From Dryas octopetala (Eukaryota; Streptophyta; Magnoliopsida; Rosales; Rosaceae): DNA of 64,000 nucleotides. The stretch lies in NCBI GenBank assembly GCA_963921425.1, contig OY992835.1, positions 8,184,001-8,248,000 of the forward strand, written 5' to 3'. The notes under the pieces are model-generated. The model was not told the DNA's origin. It saw nothing but the letters and a program-made list of their open reading frames with translations, and ran no database searches. Each line of letters starts with the position of its first letter. The first letter of the stretch is position 1. This document shows, one piece after another, positions 47,219-58,433 of the stretch. Both the position numbers and the translations under genes were made by a program.

Positions 47219-47637
47219 ACTTGGTTACTTTATGAGAGTTTTTTAATAATAAAAACTTATGTAAAACTGTAAATTTTGTTAATCTAATATTAAGAGTATT
47301 TTTTAAGGCCCAAAATCAATATTGGTATGATAGAATTAACGGCCCACATATAAAAATACGGTAATAAGCATGTCAACTTTAATAAGCCGAGCACTTGTTT
47401 TTTTTATATTTTTTTTTCACTTTTTACAATATAGTCACTGTTGAAAAGTTTCAACCACTATACAACAATAACTAAGATCACACCAAAATAATAATTAGAC
47501 CCATTTTATGTATTTTTCTTACATAAATATGTCAAAAACTAATAAACGAACATAAAACACAAAATTCAAGTTTATGGAGTCACATCCACTTGAGTTTTAA
47601 CAGTAACATTGATTGTTATTATTATTATTATTATTTT
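47219..47637. other. AT-rich spacer
   Basis: Nothing recognised; a (TTA)n run at 47617-47636. Confidence 0.4.
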
Positions 47638-49840
47638 TGTTACCGACACCAACACCCTCGCGTTGTGGGTCCCACTTCTTCCAAAAACTTTTCGCACAGA
47701 TATGCCCTACTTAACAACAACAATCTCCAGAAATTTCAACAGAACATCTCAATCCAAACCATCACACAATCAAAAGTAAATAATCTCAAATATATCACCC
47801 GAAAGGTGAATCAGAGTATATCTAGATAATTTATACAATTCTCAAAGGAAAAGAGCGGAAGAAAACATAGATGAGACGTGCAACAGTAATTCAAACGTCT
47901 TAGAGAGTAAGGATGACTCGACGCTCAACTGGCATGACCCTGAACCTCTTCACCTGGGGGAAGAAATATTTAAACACAAACTAATGAGAAAAATCTCAAT
48001 GAATGAACCAAAATAACTTTAACTAACCTTCTTTAAATCTTTCCTTCGAATAAAACTAAAAATGTAATTTTCTCATTTTGAAATCCCCAGTTTCAAATCT
48101 CAAGTTCGCAATCTCATTCTCAAAATCATAAGAATTATGGATAATCTCATCAATAATTGAATCCCTTATTATTTGTAAATAAAATAATCTAAACAACTTC
48201 ATAAATAATATCTCCTTTGCAATCATAAATATAGGAAATATAAATAAAAACTTCTCAAAAATATCACAATGAAATAAAATCATCTAGAGCCATCAACATA
48301 CTCAAAATCATCACTGTAGTACCCACAAACCATTATCAATGCATACACACAAATAAAATGTACGTGCACTCAGATACCTTTTATTAATAAGCACACACGA
48401 ACAACGTATGCATGCAGATAGCCATTATCAATACGTACGCAGATACAACATTAGGACACACAGCCCAAAGCCAATACGTGTGAACCAATGGGTCCCAAAG
48501 ATCAATAATCCTCCCTTTGCACAAAAATATCCCGGGTACTGATCAGTGGCTAAAAATCATAATTCCAAATTCATCATAATATACATCCATATCTCATACT
48601 CAAGATATCATATAATAATATCTTCAAAATTTCTCAAATACTTTCTCTTTAATGATTTTGAAATCAAACCTTTAAATCTCAACATAAAACTCCATGATAA
48701 AAACAAAGAATTTTCGAAATAAAAATTCGTGGCGGATAAATCATTTAATTCCATCTCAAGATAAAATGAATTGAATTTGTGATTTTTATAACACGTTCAT
48801 AAAACAAAACCAATCTCAAAATCATATTTTCACGCATAGAACTCTAGATAATCAAAATATATATCAAATCAGAAATCATAAAACATGTTCTAAAACAAAA
48901 GTCCACTTACAAACGTGGCGAGCTATCCCTGAGCCTCGCCGATAGAATCCTAAGCCTTAAACGTGCCAAAAAGCTTTTGAAACACTCGGTTTTCCTTTTG
49001 ATTGTCCTGTACACGATTAAAGAGTCAAAATAGGTCTAAGGTGACCTTAGAATCGAGACGGGAGCGAAAAACGCCGCTGCCAAATCGAGCTTCAATCGTC
49101 CAAATTGGCAAAGGAGGAGGGTGCTGGGTTGTTTAGAGTGGATAGGGGAACAAAAATCGACGGTAGGGGGTCACGAGGTGGCCGGAATCAGCTAAAGTGT
49201 CCGGCAATGGCCAAACGCTTCTTGGCCTCGATTTGCGTGCTGTGGTGGTTCGATGGAGGAACGGCCGGTAGGGTTAGATAGGCGACGGGGAGAGCTTCAC
49301 GTCGAAACTTAGAGCGTCGCCAGAGGCCCGAACGCGCCGGCCAAAGGTTCGGCATGAATAGTGCTGCGAGGGGAGGGGTAGGATCGCAGAGAAATTTTTC
49401 TGATATTTTGGGTCGTTTTGCGATGTTTCTGAAATTTATTTCCTTTTATACTTTCACCCCAAACTTTAGACGCTCATAACTTTTTGTACAAAACTAAAAA
49501 TCACGATCCGTTTCTTCCTACGCACTCATGAGCTCGAGATCTATCCAACCATGCCAAAAATTGGAACAAAAGACTTAAAAATTAAAATGGGTCTCCTTTA
49601 AATGCAACAAAGCTCAGTCAAGGACAATTTCATAAATCACATCAATGGTCCACAAAACGTTAAGAATCCTATCTTTCGTTTGAGACGGGTTGTAACACCG
49701 GGCCTAGGGGATTCACAAGGAATTTTACCTCCTTTGTTGCATGGTTCCAAAGGTCAAACTGAAGACTCGAACTCGGGTGCCTGAGTTTACAGTTACACCT
49801 CCGAACCAACTCCTAACTCCAACACCTTGGAGTTGTAACA
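47638..49840 (-). mobile_element. LTR-like block, possibly a solo LTR (2.2 kb)
   Basis: On the minus strand the block starts TGTTACAACTCC and ends GGTGTCGGTAACA, a TG..CA boundary with a 6-bp terminal inverted repeat. A TATA-like GTATAAAAGGAAATA lies near 49443-49457, followed by a GC-rich stretch (49030-49380), as in the promoter and R region of long plant LTRs. No coding sequence is seen. A matching 5-bp target duplication was not found, so the call is tentative; it could also be a non-autonomous element of another kind. Confidence 0.4.
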
Positions 49841-50643
49841 ATGATTATTATTGATTGTCATTGTTCAATAGTAGATGTTGGTATTTAAAGGTTTTAAAAT
49901 TTTCCATTTGAAAATTTTCAAAATTAGAATTCAATTTTCGATTTTATTCTTTACATTTATTTGGGGGTTATGTGAGTTTTAATTTCATTTTAAATTTTTG
50001 ATTTAATGTGTGGAGGTTATCCTTCACATTTGACACACTACTACAATCTTTTCTCTACCTCTCTTCCACATATTTTCCTATTATCTTGGGCAATAGTTTT
50101 GTGACTTGGTGACTTATATCCGACTGTGAACAAGCTCATAGCAAACCGTTGGTTGTGTGTATTGGGGTTGTATCTTGGAGTCTTGTAGACGGGGAGGATT
50201 CAAAGGCTTTAGGACAGTGTCTTTGAGGTGCTTCACCACACATGCCAACTTTTCTTATTTTACTTATATATATATTTCTATTTATCTATAATTATTTATT
50301 TTAATTATATTGTTTGATATGAAGTTATTTAACTATTGAATTGTTTTGTGGGTTGAGGTTTTAGTTCAAATATGCAAGTTCGGCATCAAGTTTTTCTCTT
50401 CTTTTTTCTAAAATTTTGCAACTTCGGGTTCAAATTGATTTGGTGCGTAATTTATTTTCAATTTTACTCATCGTTGTTATACGAAAATTTGAAAACAAGA
50501 CTTCATGTTTATATTCTTCATCCATCCATCCTTCATCTTTTCATGCATCCATCTACCATATTCTTCGGATGGTGAATTAGTAGTTGCGTCGTATAATGCG
50601 TACAATTTTTTTAGAATTGTTTTTTCTTGTTAATTGTATCTTC
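49841..50643. other. Spacer, nothing recognised
   Basis: AT-rich. No supported gene. Confidence 0.4.
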
Positions 50644-50875
50644 AAATGTACGAACTCAAGTATTGATACAATTGAAATGTACCAACCCACGTATTGGTAC
50701 AATTCAAATGTACCAACCTACGTATTAGTACAATTCAAAATGTACCAAAACATACTTTTAAGCTACAAACTAGGTATATGTTTACGGTTTAGAGTGTATG
50801 TTTCAGGTTTGAGTTGTACATTTGAAATGTACCAACTCAGACATTGATACAATTGAAATGTTCCAACCCATGCAT
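50644..50875 (+). repeat. 31-bp minisatellite
   Basis: Unit AAATGTACCAAC.CACGTATTG and TACAATT(C/G) repeated three times head-to-tail (50644-50740). Further partial units occur at 50738-50750 and 50818-50875, separated by unrelated sequence. Confidence 0.85.
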
Positions 50876-50999
50876 TTTTTTTTCTAGCCTTTTGATTTAT
50901 TTTTCATTTTGTGGGTTGATGTATTTTTATTTGGATTTTTACAGGTGATAAATGATTTTAAAGTCCATTTTTGAACTCTTAATGATAAATTAACCCACA

Positions 51000-51112
51000 T
51001 ACTTTATCCAAATGATAAAACGTCCACCTAATTTGTTATAAACCCACCTTAAAAAAAAAAGGTGGTTCTCTCTCTTCCCCTTCTTCTCTGATCTCTCTCT
51101 CCATTCTTCTCT

Positions 51113-51154
<42 letters not shown>

Positions 51155-51578
51155 CTTCACTATAAATCATCGTTGGAGTCTTGAAGGAGGCTGGCGACCT
51201 CCAGATTGGAGTTTTTCAACCAGTGATTGGAAGTATAGAGGCCGGAGTTTGTCGATAGCGCAGTGTAGAGGTATTGTGCATATAGTTATTGTTGGGCAGT
51301 GACAATAATTTGTTATTTTTGACTCCATAAACTTGACTTTTGTGTTTTATATTATTTATGATTTGTTGGCATGTTTATGGAAGAAAAAAAAAAAAAGGGT
51401 GTCATGTGATATCTTTTTTTAGTTATTTTTTGGACAATCAGAATAGTCACTATCCAATCAAAATTACAATTTTAGCCCAAATTCAAATGACCATAAAGGA
51501 CAACCCATCCTAAGTCTTAACCCCACTGGGCATCGCCATTATCACTGGCGGTCCAACATGTCGGGCCTCTCTTCTTGT

Positions 51579-51619
<41 letters not shown>

Positions 51620-52189
51620 TCCCTCTTTGTCTCTTTCCCTTTCTATCTCTCCTTTGTACCTCCAGATAGATCAAAGAGGGGACATAAGAGAGAATAAAGA
51701 GAGTAAAGGAGAGAAAAGAGAGAAAGGGAAGGGAGGCCGGCGAGTTAGACCATTGGTGATTGTAGCGTTGGGTCGTTGGGATGGGTTTTGGTTTTTTTTT
51801 TTTTGGTGAATTGAGGGTATTTTAATAATTTTAGGGGTATGTATTGAAATATTAAAGATTTTTTTTTTTTTTAAAAGAGTGAGGTGAGAAAATTGAGAAA
51901 TTATTTATGTATAACTGATACATTGTTACGTGTATAATCAACTTATGTGTTATAATATGAGTATATATTATTAATACTATAACCTACAAATATAAATATG
52001 TTGTCTATCAATATCTTTACACATGGCGGTAAATCAGTTCTACCCAATAATTTTTTGAGAAGATGATGTGCATGTAGTGAGAGAAATAGGGGTTATTCAT
52101 AAAAAAAACTTAGCTGTCCCGGGATACCACCTGTGTGGTAGTATCACGAGAGAGAGAGAAAATCCATTTTTTAGAAAATCCATATTTGT
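51000..52189. other. Spacer with two (CT)n microsatellites
   Basis: (CT)n at 51113-51152 and 51578-51617. CT-rich leaders followed by GA-rich sequence but no recognised exon. T-runs at 51789-51804 and 51860-51874. Confidence 0.6.
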
Positions 52190-53020
52190 TTTTAAATTAG
52201 AAAGTCAGACACGAGAGTTGTCGCCCTGATCCCTCCCAAAAATCCGTGGCGCGCATTGATCTCTTTCTTCAATCGCCCTTTGGCGCAGGTGCCCATCTGG
52301 CACCCGCTTCCTAATCACAGGTACTTTTCTTTTTCATTTTTCTCCTATTGAGTTTCTGCTAACCAAAAAACAGCAATCCTCGTTAGTTTTTTCTCTTTTC
52401 TTCAATCTAAGCATTCATTCTTCAAAACTTATTATTACCCAATAAGTGTAAAGTTTGGTAAATTTTGTAGTGGTTAGTTTTATGCTGCCTAACTTTTTGA
52501 ATTAGATCAATGTTTGGAATATCTTGCTAGGGTTAGTCGATCCCAAGTTAGTGGAGTAAAATTGGGTAGAAGATGGATAAGGGAAAATATTGCTGACCCA
52601 GTTTCTTTTTATTTGTTTCTTTATTTTTTCTAGACGAATGCTATTGCTTTTCTACTGTGAGTGGCATTTCCAGCAAACATTGGAAATGTTAAATTTTCAT
52701 GGATCTATTTGTTATAAAAGCATTGATTGATGCTTTATGTTGAAATCAGCTTAGAAATCTGAATGCTTTTGAGGTTGGTGAGTTTTTCCACTTGTCCTAG
52801 CTAGTTTTTGGGTCCAGTCTCAATTTCTGTAGAAACTTGGATGATGATTTTGAAGTCGGTGAGGTTTCTATGTACTTTCTGCTTTGTGATTGAAAAAGTG
52901 TCATGTTATATGCATTTAGATTAAGATAGGTCATGGAAAATTTAATCTTCTAGCTTCTTTTCTTGCAAGTCTCATTTTAGTCAATTGATTGAGGATCGAT
53001 CTCTTGTGATATTGTTCTAG
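52190..53020 (+). other. PEN-2 5' UTR exon and UTR intron
   Basis: A probable non-coding first exon ends at 52320 (..CTAATCACAG), followed by GTACTT. The 700-bp intron ends TTGTTCTAG at 53020, placing the ATG at the first base of exon 2. Introns in the 5' UTR directly before the ATG are common in plant housekeeping genes and often raise expression. The transcription start is not determined. Confidence 0.65.
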
Positions 53021-53440
53021 ATGGAAGCCTCACGGAGTAACCTCGAAACCCCAAACCCTAACTCTAGCACAAGAAGTAACGTGGCTTTGATTCCGTCTTC
53101 ATCACCGGTGTGGCCCACCATAGACGGCCCACTGGGGCTGTCAGAGGAAGAGTCAGTGAGCTACGCGCGTAGGTTCTACAAGTTCGGGTTCGCTCTGCTC
53201 CCGTGGCTTTGGGCCGTCAACTGCTTCTACTTCTGGCCCGTTCTCCGCCACTCCCGCTCCTTCCCTCGCATTCACCACTATGTTTTGAGATCTGCAGTTG
53301 GGTTCACGGTTTTTACTGCTCTTCTCTTATCATGGGCGCTTACATTTTCCATTGGAGGGGAGCGTCTTTTTGGCCATGTTTGGAATCAACTAGTGATGTA
53401 TAATCTTGCTGACAGATTAGGCTTGACAGGTTGGAGCTAA
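53021..53440 (+). CDS. PEN2: Gamma-secretase subunit PEN-2 (presenilin enhancer 2 homologue)
   Basis: 139 aa in one exon. The N-terminal ~45 residues are Ser/Pro/Asn-rich and plant-specific. From SYARRFYKFGFALLPWLWAV the protein matches the PEN-2 family: a first membrane segment (FGFALLPWLWAVNCFYFWPV, residues ~54-73), a loop with RSFPRIHHYVLRSAVG, a second membrane segment (GFTVFTALLLSWALTFSI) and the conserved C-terminal MYNLADRLGLTGWS. Plant homologues have about 140-146 aa, the animal protein ~101. PEN-2 stabilises and activates presenilin in the intramembrane gamma-secretase complex with nicastrin and APH-1; in plants the complex sits in endomembranes. The start is supported by the splice acceptor abutting the ATG. 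Intact, with no sign of decay. Confidence 0.95.
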   Translation: MEASRSNLETPNPNSSTRSNVALIPSSSPVWPTIDGPLGLSEEESVSYARRFYKFGFALLPWLWAVNCFYFWPVLRHSRSFPRIHHYVLRSAVGFTVFTALLLSWALTFSIGGERLFGHVWNQLVMYNLADRLGLTGWS

Positions 53441-55367
53441 GGCTGCGCCTTCTCCTTTGAACTTCATCGTCACAGAACACTTGCTTGTGACTTCATTTTC
53501 CATTCAATTATAGTTTTGTTAGGGGAAAAGAAGGGGACATGGATCAGTTTGTGTCATAGGTTACATTGCAGACATTAGCTTTCTGTATCTGAATTTTGAT
53601 TTCTAAAGCAATCCAGGATGTTATATATTCTATGAAAAAAAAAAGATTGATGATCAATCACTTTCTATTTTCCAACCAAATGTGATGATTTAGAAGGCTA
53701 AAATACCTTGCAAGGTACATGTTTTCTGTTAGGTTATTGCTCATGGAAAGTAAAAAATGTGATGGTATTCAAAAGAAAAGGCCTAATTTTAGCTTATCAC
53801 CTAATTGATCTACCACATGCAAAGAGGAGCTGATCTTCTTTTCCTTCACTCTCTAATTGCTTTGAACTTTATTTATTGAGAGAACATTGTGCTTTTGGTG
53901 GAGAGAAAAAGGCCAAAGTTTTGTGGATTTGTATGTGTTTGGTAGTTTTCTGGGTTATAGGTTGGACAGGAATAGTAAGAGTTTTGAGGAAAATTTGAAG
54001 AAATTTTGGGCATCGTTTTAGACTTCAATATCTAACAAATTTAAAGAAGTTCTATTCCTTTTTTACTTCATGTGGTCCTGTGATGCTTTATCTGCGCCCT
54101 TGTGGTTGCAAGCTGGACCTGCCATTGCTTATGACTAGAGCAATGGGAGGGCCCCCCGGCGAAGAGATCAGTCAGGAGAACTGTGAAATCTTAATGGTCC
54201 TGTGCTGTTAGTGTAGTGTTATTGGTTGTAGAGGTTTTTATTGTACATTCGCGGATTATTTCTTCACTGTTGTGCTGTTGCTCAGTTAATAATAAAGTTG
54301 TACTGATTCTTATAAAAAAAAAAAAAGAAGTGGTTGGGGCGTTTTGCTTTGTTTAGAGTCTAGCTTAGCATCAAGATGATCATTGAATTTATTCTTAACT
54401 TTTAGGGTAGCTCTGACACTGAGCAAGTTGGACATTCTTTAGGCATGCTTATAAAGCTAGGCATTAAGTCTTTCATGTGGTTTTAAAAGCTTGATGTCTC
54501 CATTCCCATTCTTACCACTTTTGGTCCATTAGGTTTTGCCATTAAAAAATAAGGAACATCCATGTGAATGTGCATAGAACAAGAGACAAACTGAAATATT
54601 TTGTCTATTCTAGTGGTAGAATATAATGGAGAGAGCCTTTTGGGGGGAGGAAGTGTCATTTGAAAACCAAAATGTTAGAAATTCAAAATGAGCAAAACCG
54701 CAGAGGGTAAATGAAATTTTCCTTAAACTAAAAAAATTATTTTGTGATATTTGAAATGTCATGAAAGTTTAAGATTTCATGATATTTGAAATGTTATGAA
54801 GACATAGCCTTGAACACCATTTTCAGTTTCTATCGTCCCCTCCGCAGTTAACAACTGACTATGGCCGCAACGCCTCAACAATAATATTTCTCATCACAAG
54901 CTATTACCTTGAAAATGTCTGACTCATGTACTGATCCCACAAAGAAAGCTTTGTGCTTCTGGAATCAAAACATGGAGAATATGCAGGATTATCAATAAGG
55001 TGCTGGAGATCCCATACACATCAGTCCGCACCAATATTATTGTTCAACCTGGTTGCACTCAAGCGATGCTATCAGGGTCATATTTCAATCATGTGATTGT
55101 TTATTTCGCATTCATGAAAACACCAAACACAATCAGCCTCTACCTGAAATTCAGCAGTCAGCGCGCGCTTGGATTATTTATCACAGCTCATTGTTCCAAC
55201 CTACATGGGACATGACATGATGACACCATTCTTCATATTCTCCAGTGATCAATAAGTGTCCTCCCTTATCACTTTATTTTTATTTTTTTAGGTAAAGAAA
55301 GAACTAAAACTTTTCCCTTCTGCTTTTCTTCTTCTATGTATTATTTTCCCTATAAACGATACTTTAA
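53441..55367. other. PEN-2 3' region and spacer with a LINE-like 3' tail
   Basis: The PEN-2 3' UTR probably ends by about 53650. 54060-54325 ends GTTAATAATAAAGTTGTACTGATTC and then a run of A, closely resembling the 3' end of plant L1 elements with poly(A). It is probably a severely 5'-truncated LINE copy. The rest has no recognised gene. Confidence 0.45.
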
Positions 55368-55376
55368 ATTATTTTA

Positions 55377-55699
55377 GGCTTATTCACGAAAATACCCCTT
55401 GAAAGTACCTTTCATTCTCACTTTGCTCCCTTAAAGTTTAATCTTCTCACTTTGCCCCCCGAACTTTATAAACCCTTTTAGTAAGTCATATTCCTTCAAG
55501 TCTGTCAATGACTCCGTCAAAAAAGCTGATGTGTCGCTCATCCACTTAAGCGACACGTCGGAGTTTTTAACCGAGTCATTGATGAACTTGACGAAATATG
55601 GGGTTTGTAAAGTTCAGGGGGCAAAGTGAGAAGATTAAACTTTAAGGGGGCAAAGTGAGAATGAAAGGTACTTTCAAGGGGCATTTTCGCGAATAAGCT
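55377..55699. mobile_element. MULE-type MITE, 323 bp, second family
   Basis: TIRs of about 95 bp: left GGCTTATTCACGAAAAT and right (reverse complement) AGCTTATTCGCGAAAAT, continuing through CTTGAAAGTACCTTTCATTC, TCTCACTTTGC, AAAGTTTAATCTTCTCAC. A perfect 9-bp duplication, ATTATTTTA, flanks it (55368-55376 and 55700-55708). A small inner stem (AAGCGACACGTCGG region) sits in the ~130-bp middle. No coding. Unrelated in sequence to the 548-bp family. Confidence 0.92.
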
Positions 55700-55708
55700 A
55701 TTATTTTA

Positions 55709-56580
55709 TTTGATTGAGAACTATAAAAGGAAAGGTTGCTTGTTCTATGATGACCTAATTGTTACTATGACTTGCTTTCTAGTAAATTCCTGCTAATACT
55801 ACCATTTTCCCTTCTTTACAGTACCAAAGTTTTCCATTCCCTACAAGCAGGATCCTCCATCGTTAATTTATTAGACTTATTAGACTTAGAGTTACTTTGT
55901 TCAAATGTATTTTACTCAAGCACAAAAAGTTCGAGGTAAGGTTTAGCTTGTAGAGGAATTATGAATTTTTAAATTCCATTCTTGCTGGACGTGAGTACGT
56001 TAACATAGCTCATAAAATGGGCTTCTGGTATTTTCAAAAACACAGGGGAATCTATGGTTTCATTGTGTTGGACTAGTTCGAAACAAGCTTATGTATGTTT
56101 ACTTGGTGGGTCTGGGTTTGGGAAATTAAGGACTTCAGAAGAGTAAGGTAAAGTGAGGCAAGGGGGGGCTTGGCTAGAATAAATCTGGTTTCTGGAAATC
56201 TCTGACGTACAACAGCTGGTTTGAGGATTTTTGAGATTGATTGTTGGGCTTTTAAGGATTAAAGTTAGTGAGAAACTTTGTGATGTTAGGGTTTTATTTG
56301 GGAAAGAAGGTGTTGACTTTGGGGGTGCAAATAAACAAGAAAAGAATCAGAGTTGGTCCTGTGCAGGGTTTATAAATAGTTCTGCAAATAGTAGAAGAGA
56401 AAATGAGAAAGTAATGCAGGAGTCAAGTTCAAAGAAAAATAGATAAGACATTCAAGTTCATAGCACCAGATGAAGAGCCTTTGACCTTAATAAATGCAAT
56501 TTATGCATTTTAATTTAAGTCCATTGTTCTGGAGTCTTGTATTCAATGTCTTTGAAGTCACTTTATGTTAACATGTTCAA
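55709..56580. other. Spacer, nothing recognised
   Basis: An open frame at 56231-56446 has no known domain. It may be old intron of the PP2C remnant downstream. Confidence 0.35.
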
Positions 56581-56924
56581 TGTATTAGGAACCATAAATT
56601 ATGTCTTTTAGAATCCCTAAGTGCTTTAATTTGGGTATTTTAAATGATTCATGTACCATTGGTTCTATAAAAGGGGTTAGTTTGTAATCTTTGAGGGAAA
56701 GTGAATGGTCAAAGAAATCAGATTTCCTTCTTGTGTGTGAAGCACGAGTTGACTTGGAGTGATTCCAAACCACCTTCGGTGTGATGCCGAAGGCTGGTGT
56801 GAAGCCGAAATTTTTCTATTTTCTATTGGAGTGATTCCAAAACACCTTTGGTGCGATGCCAAAGCCTGGAGTGAGTCCAGATCTCTTTCTTCTCTTCCTT
56901 TTGCTTATTATTGTCCTACATCAG
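56581..56924 (+). mobile_element. Possible solo LTR or TRIM-like fragment
   Basis: Starts TGTATTAGG, ends GTCCTACA. It contains a TATA box, TTCTATAAAAGGGG (56665-56678), followed by an inner tandem motif GGAGTGATTCCAAA.CACCTT.GGT (56756 and 56828), a layout common in short plant LTRs. No convincing target duplication, so tentative. Confidence 0.35.
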
Positions 56925-57387
56925 AAAGAGAGCCCTTGCTCAGCAAGTAGCAACTAAGAGTCAACATGCAAACACAAATGCGCGCACACTCACAATTTGT
57001 TATGAACATCTGTAAGACATCTGAGTATCTGACTCATGCCCAAGGAGAGTTTAAGACTGAAGTAGTTCACTTCACCCATGCATTGCTTCTTTGTATACAT
57101 TGTGTCCTTTTTTGAATAATGTATTGTCCTCAGGTGACATCAAAATCAATATCCCTAACCTTTGTACCTTTGAAATATGCTAAAATTGGAATTATATTAA
57201 AATCAAAGAACTGAAAAGGCCTTTTGTCCAATCTTGAAATGCATAATAAGACACAAAATTTGGCATAACACTGCACCACTTATACCAATAAGATTGTCTT
57301 CAATCTGTACTGGATCTACATTATTGAGGGTTTTTCGATGTGGATTTCTGTCTTCGTCAATGTAACTGATGTATGTTACATACTATA
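56925..57387. other. Spacer
   Basis: No supported feature. Confidence 0.35.
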
Positions 57388-57894
57388 TCGGGAGATGTTG
57401 CAAGAGTGAATGGCCAGCTGGCTGTATCTTGAGCTTTTGGAGACAAGAACCTCGAGACACACTTGAGGTCTGATCCAGACATCCAAAGTTCTGATGTTGG
57501 ATCAGAAACTGATCTTCTCATCCTTACAATTGATGGTCTATGGAAGGTGATCTCTCTCTGGCCCACTCCTCCCCCAACTGTTTAATTGTAGGTGCTGTAT
57601 ATGTCACTCATTTCTATCAATTCAATTCGTTTATAATCAAAAGACAATACATCTCTCCTCCATCTTTCTGCCTCTAAGTTCTGTGCACCCCTTGCTGCAA
57701 TAATCTTTTGAACATTGTTTGTCTATTTTCCCTTTTGTTTCTGACTTATACAGGTCATGTCTAATCAAGAGGCAGTTGATATTGCCAGAAAGACAAAGGA
57801 CCCACAAAGGGCAGCTAAGCAATTAGTAGCCGAGGCATTAAACCGAGACAGCAAGGATGACATTACCTGCATTGTAGTTCGTCTTAAGGGGTGA
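57388..57894 (+). pseudogene. Protein phosphatase 2C, 3' fragment, broken
   Basis: Two exons remain. 57388-57546 reads GDVARVNGQLAVS, a stop, then AFGDKNLETHLRSDPDIQSS and DVGSETDLLILTIDGLWK. After a GTGATC donor and a 207-bp intron, 57754-57894 (acceptor TATACAG) reads VMSNQEAVDIARKTKDPQRA, AKQLVAEALNRDSKDDITCI and VVRLKG with a normal stop. These are the C-terminal PP2C motifs RVNGQLAVSRAFGD, SDG(L)W and DDITC..V. Where the family has SRAFGD the CGA codon is TGA here. The N-terminal half with the first metal-binding aspartates is absent. PP2Cs are Mn/Mg-dependent Ser/Thr phosphatases; this piece cannot be active. The clean intron shows it came from DNA-level duplication, not a processed mRNA. 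Confidence 0.88.
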
Positions 57895-58433
57895 AATAGA
57901 GCTGAAATGACTCACTTGGATTATGGGATTTGTATATCAGGGGTTGTGAGATGGAACTCAAGTGTGGAATTCTCTCCAATATAGGCTATGTATTTCTCCC
58001 TTGACTCTCCCCTCAGTAAAATTTTAATTCTTGCAATCAGGTTGTGTGATTTAACATCTCTTCATTTCTTGGCCGTGTAGATACATCATTTATCACTGTA
58101 ATACTGTATTTGCATTGTGACTTCAGAGTAATGTGGAATTAATTCTCCATCGATTATATAAGCATGTAATAGAGAAAAGTTTTTTGTATATATTTGGAAT
58201 TCCCCTACTGAGAATAAATCCATTGTGCTATTTGATGTTATATTATTGTTATCTTTATTTTTATTCTTACAATATTTTCCCTTTAACTTGCACAAGTTTC
58301 AAGTCAAATGTAATGTGATGGTTCAATTCCTGAAGGTTGTTGGTTTTTTTGGTCATAGTAGGTTGTTGGTTATGGCTGTGAATTTTACAAGATGATTTAT
58401 TGTTTTTTTTTTTTTTTCTTACAATAGCGTATT
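57895..58433. other. Spacer between PP2C remnant and duplicated zinc-finger segment
   Basis: No gene. A T-run at 58402-58417 lies just before the duplication breakpoint. Confidence 0.4.

Noticed and set aside
53630-53650. A-run after PEN-2 as evidence of a processed retrocopy
   Set aside because: The gene has a clear 5'-UTR intron and no flanking direct repeats; a genomic A-run is the simpler view.
56231-56446. 71-codon open frame before the PP2C remnant, considered as an upstream PP2C exon
   Set aside because: No PP2C motif (such as the early DGH or GG metal-binding regions) can be seen.
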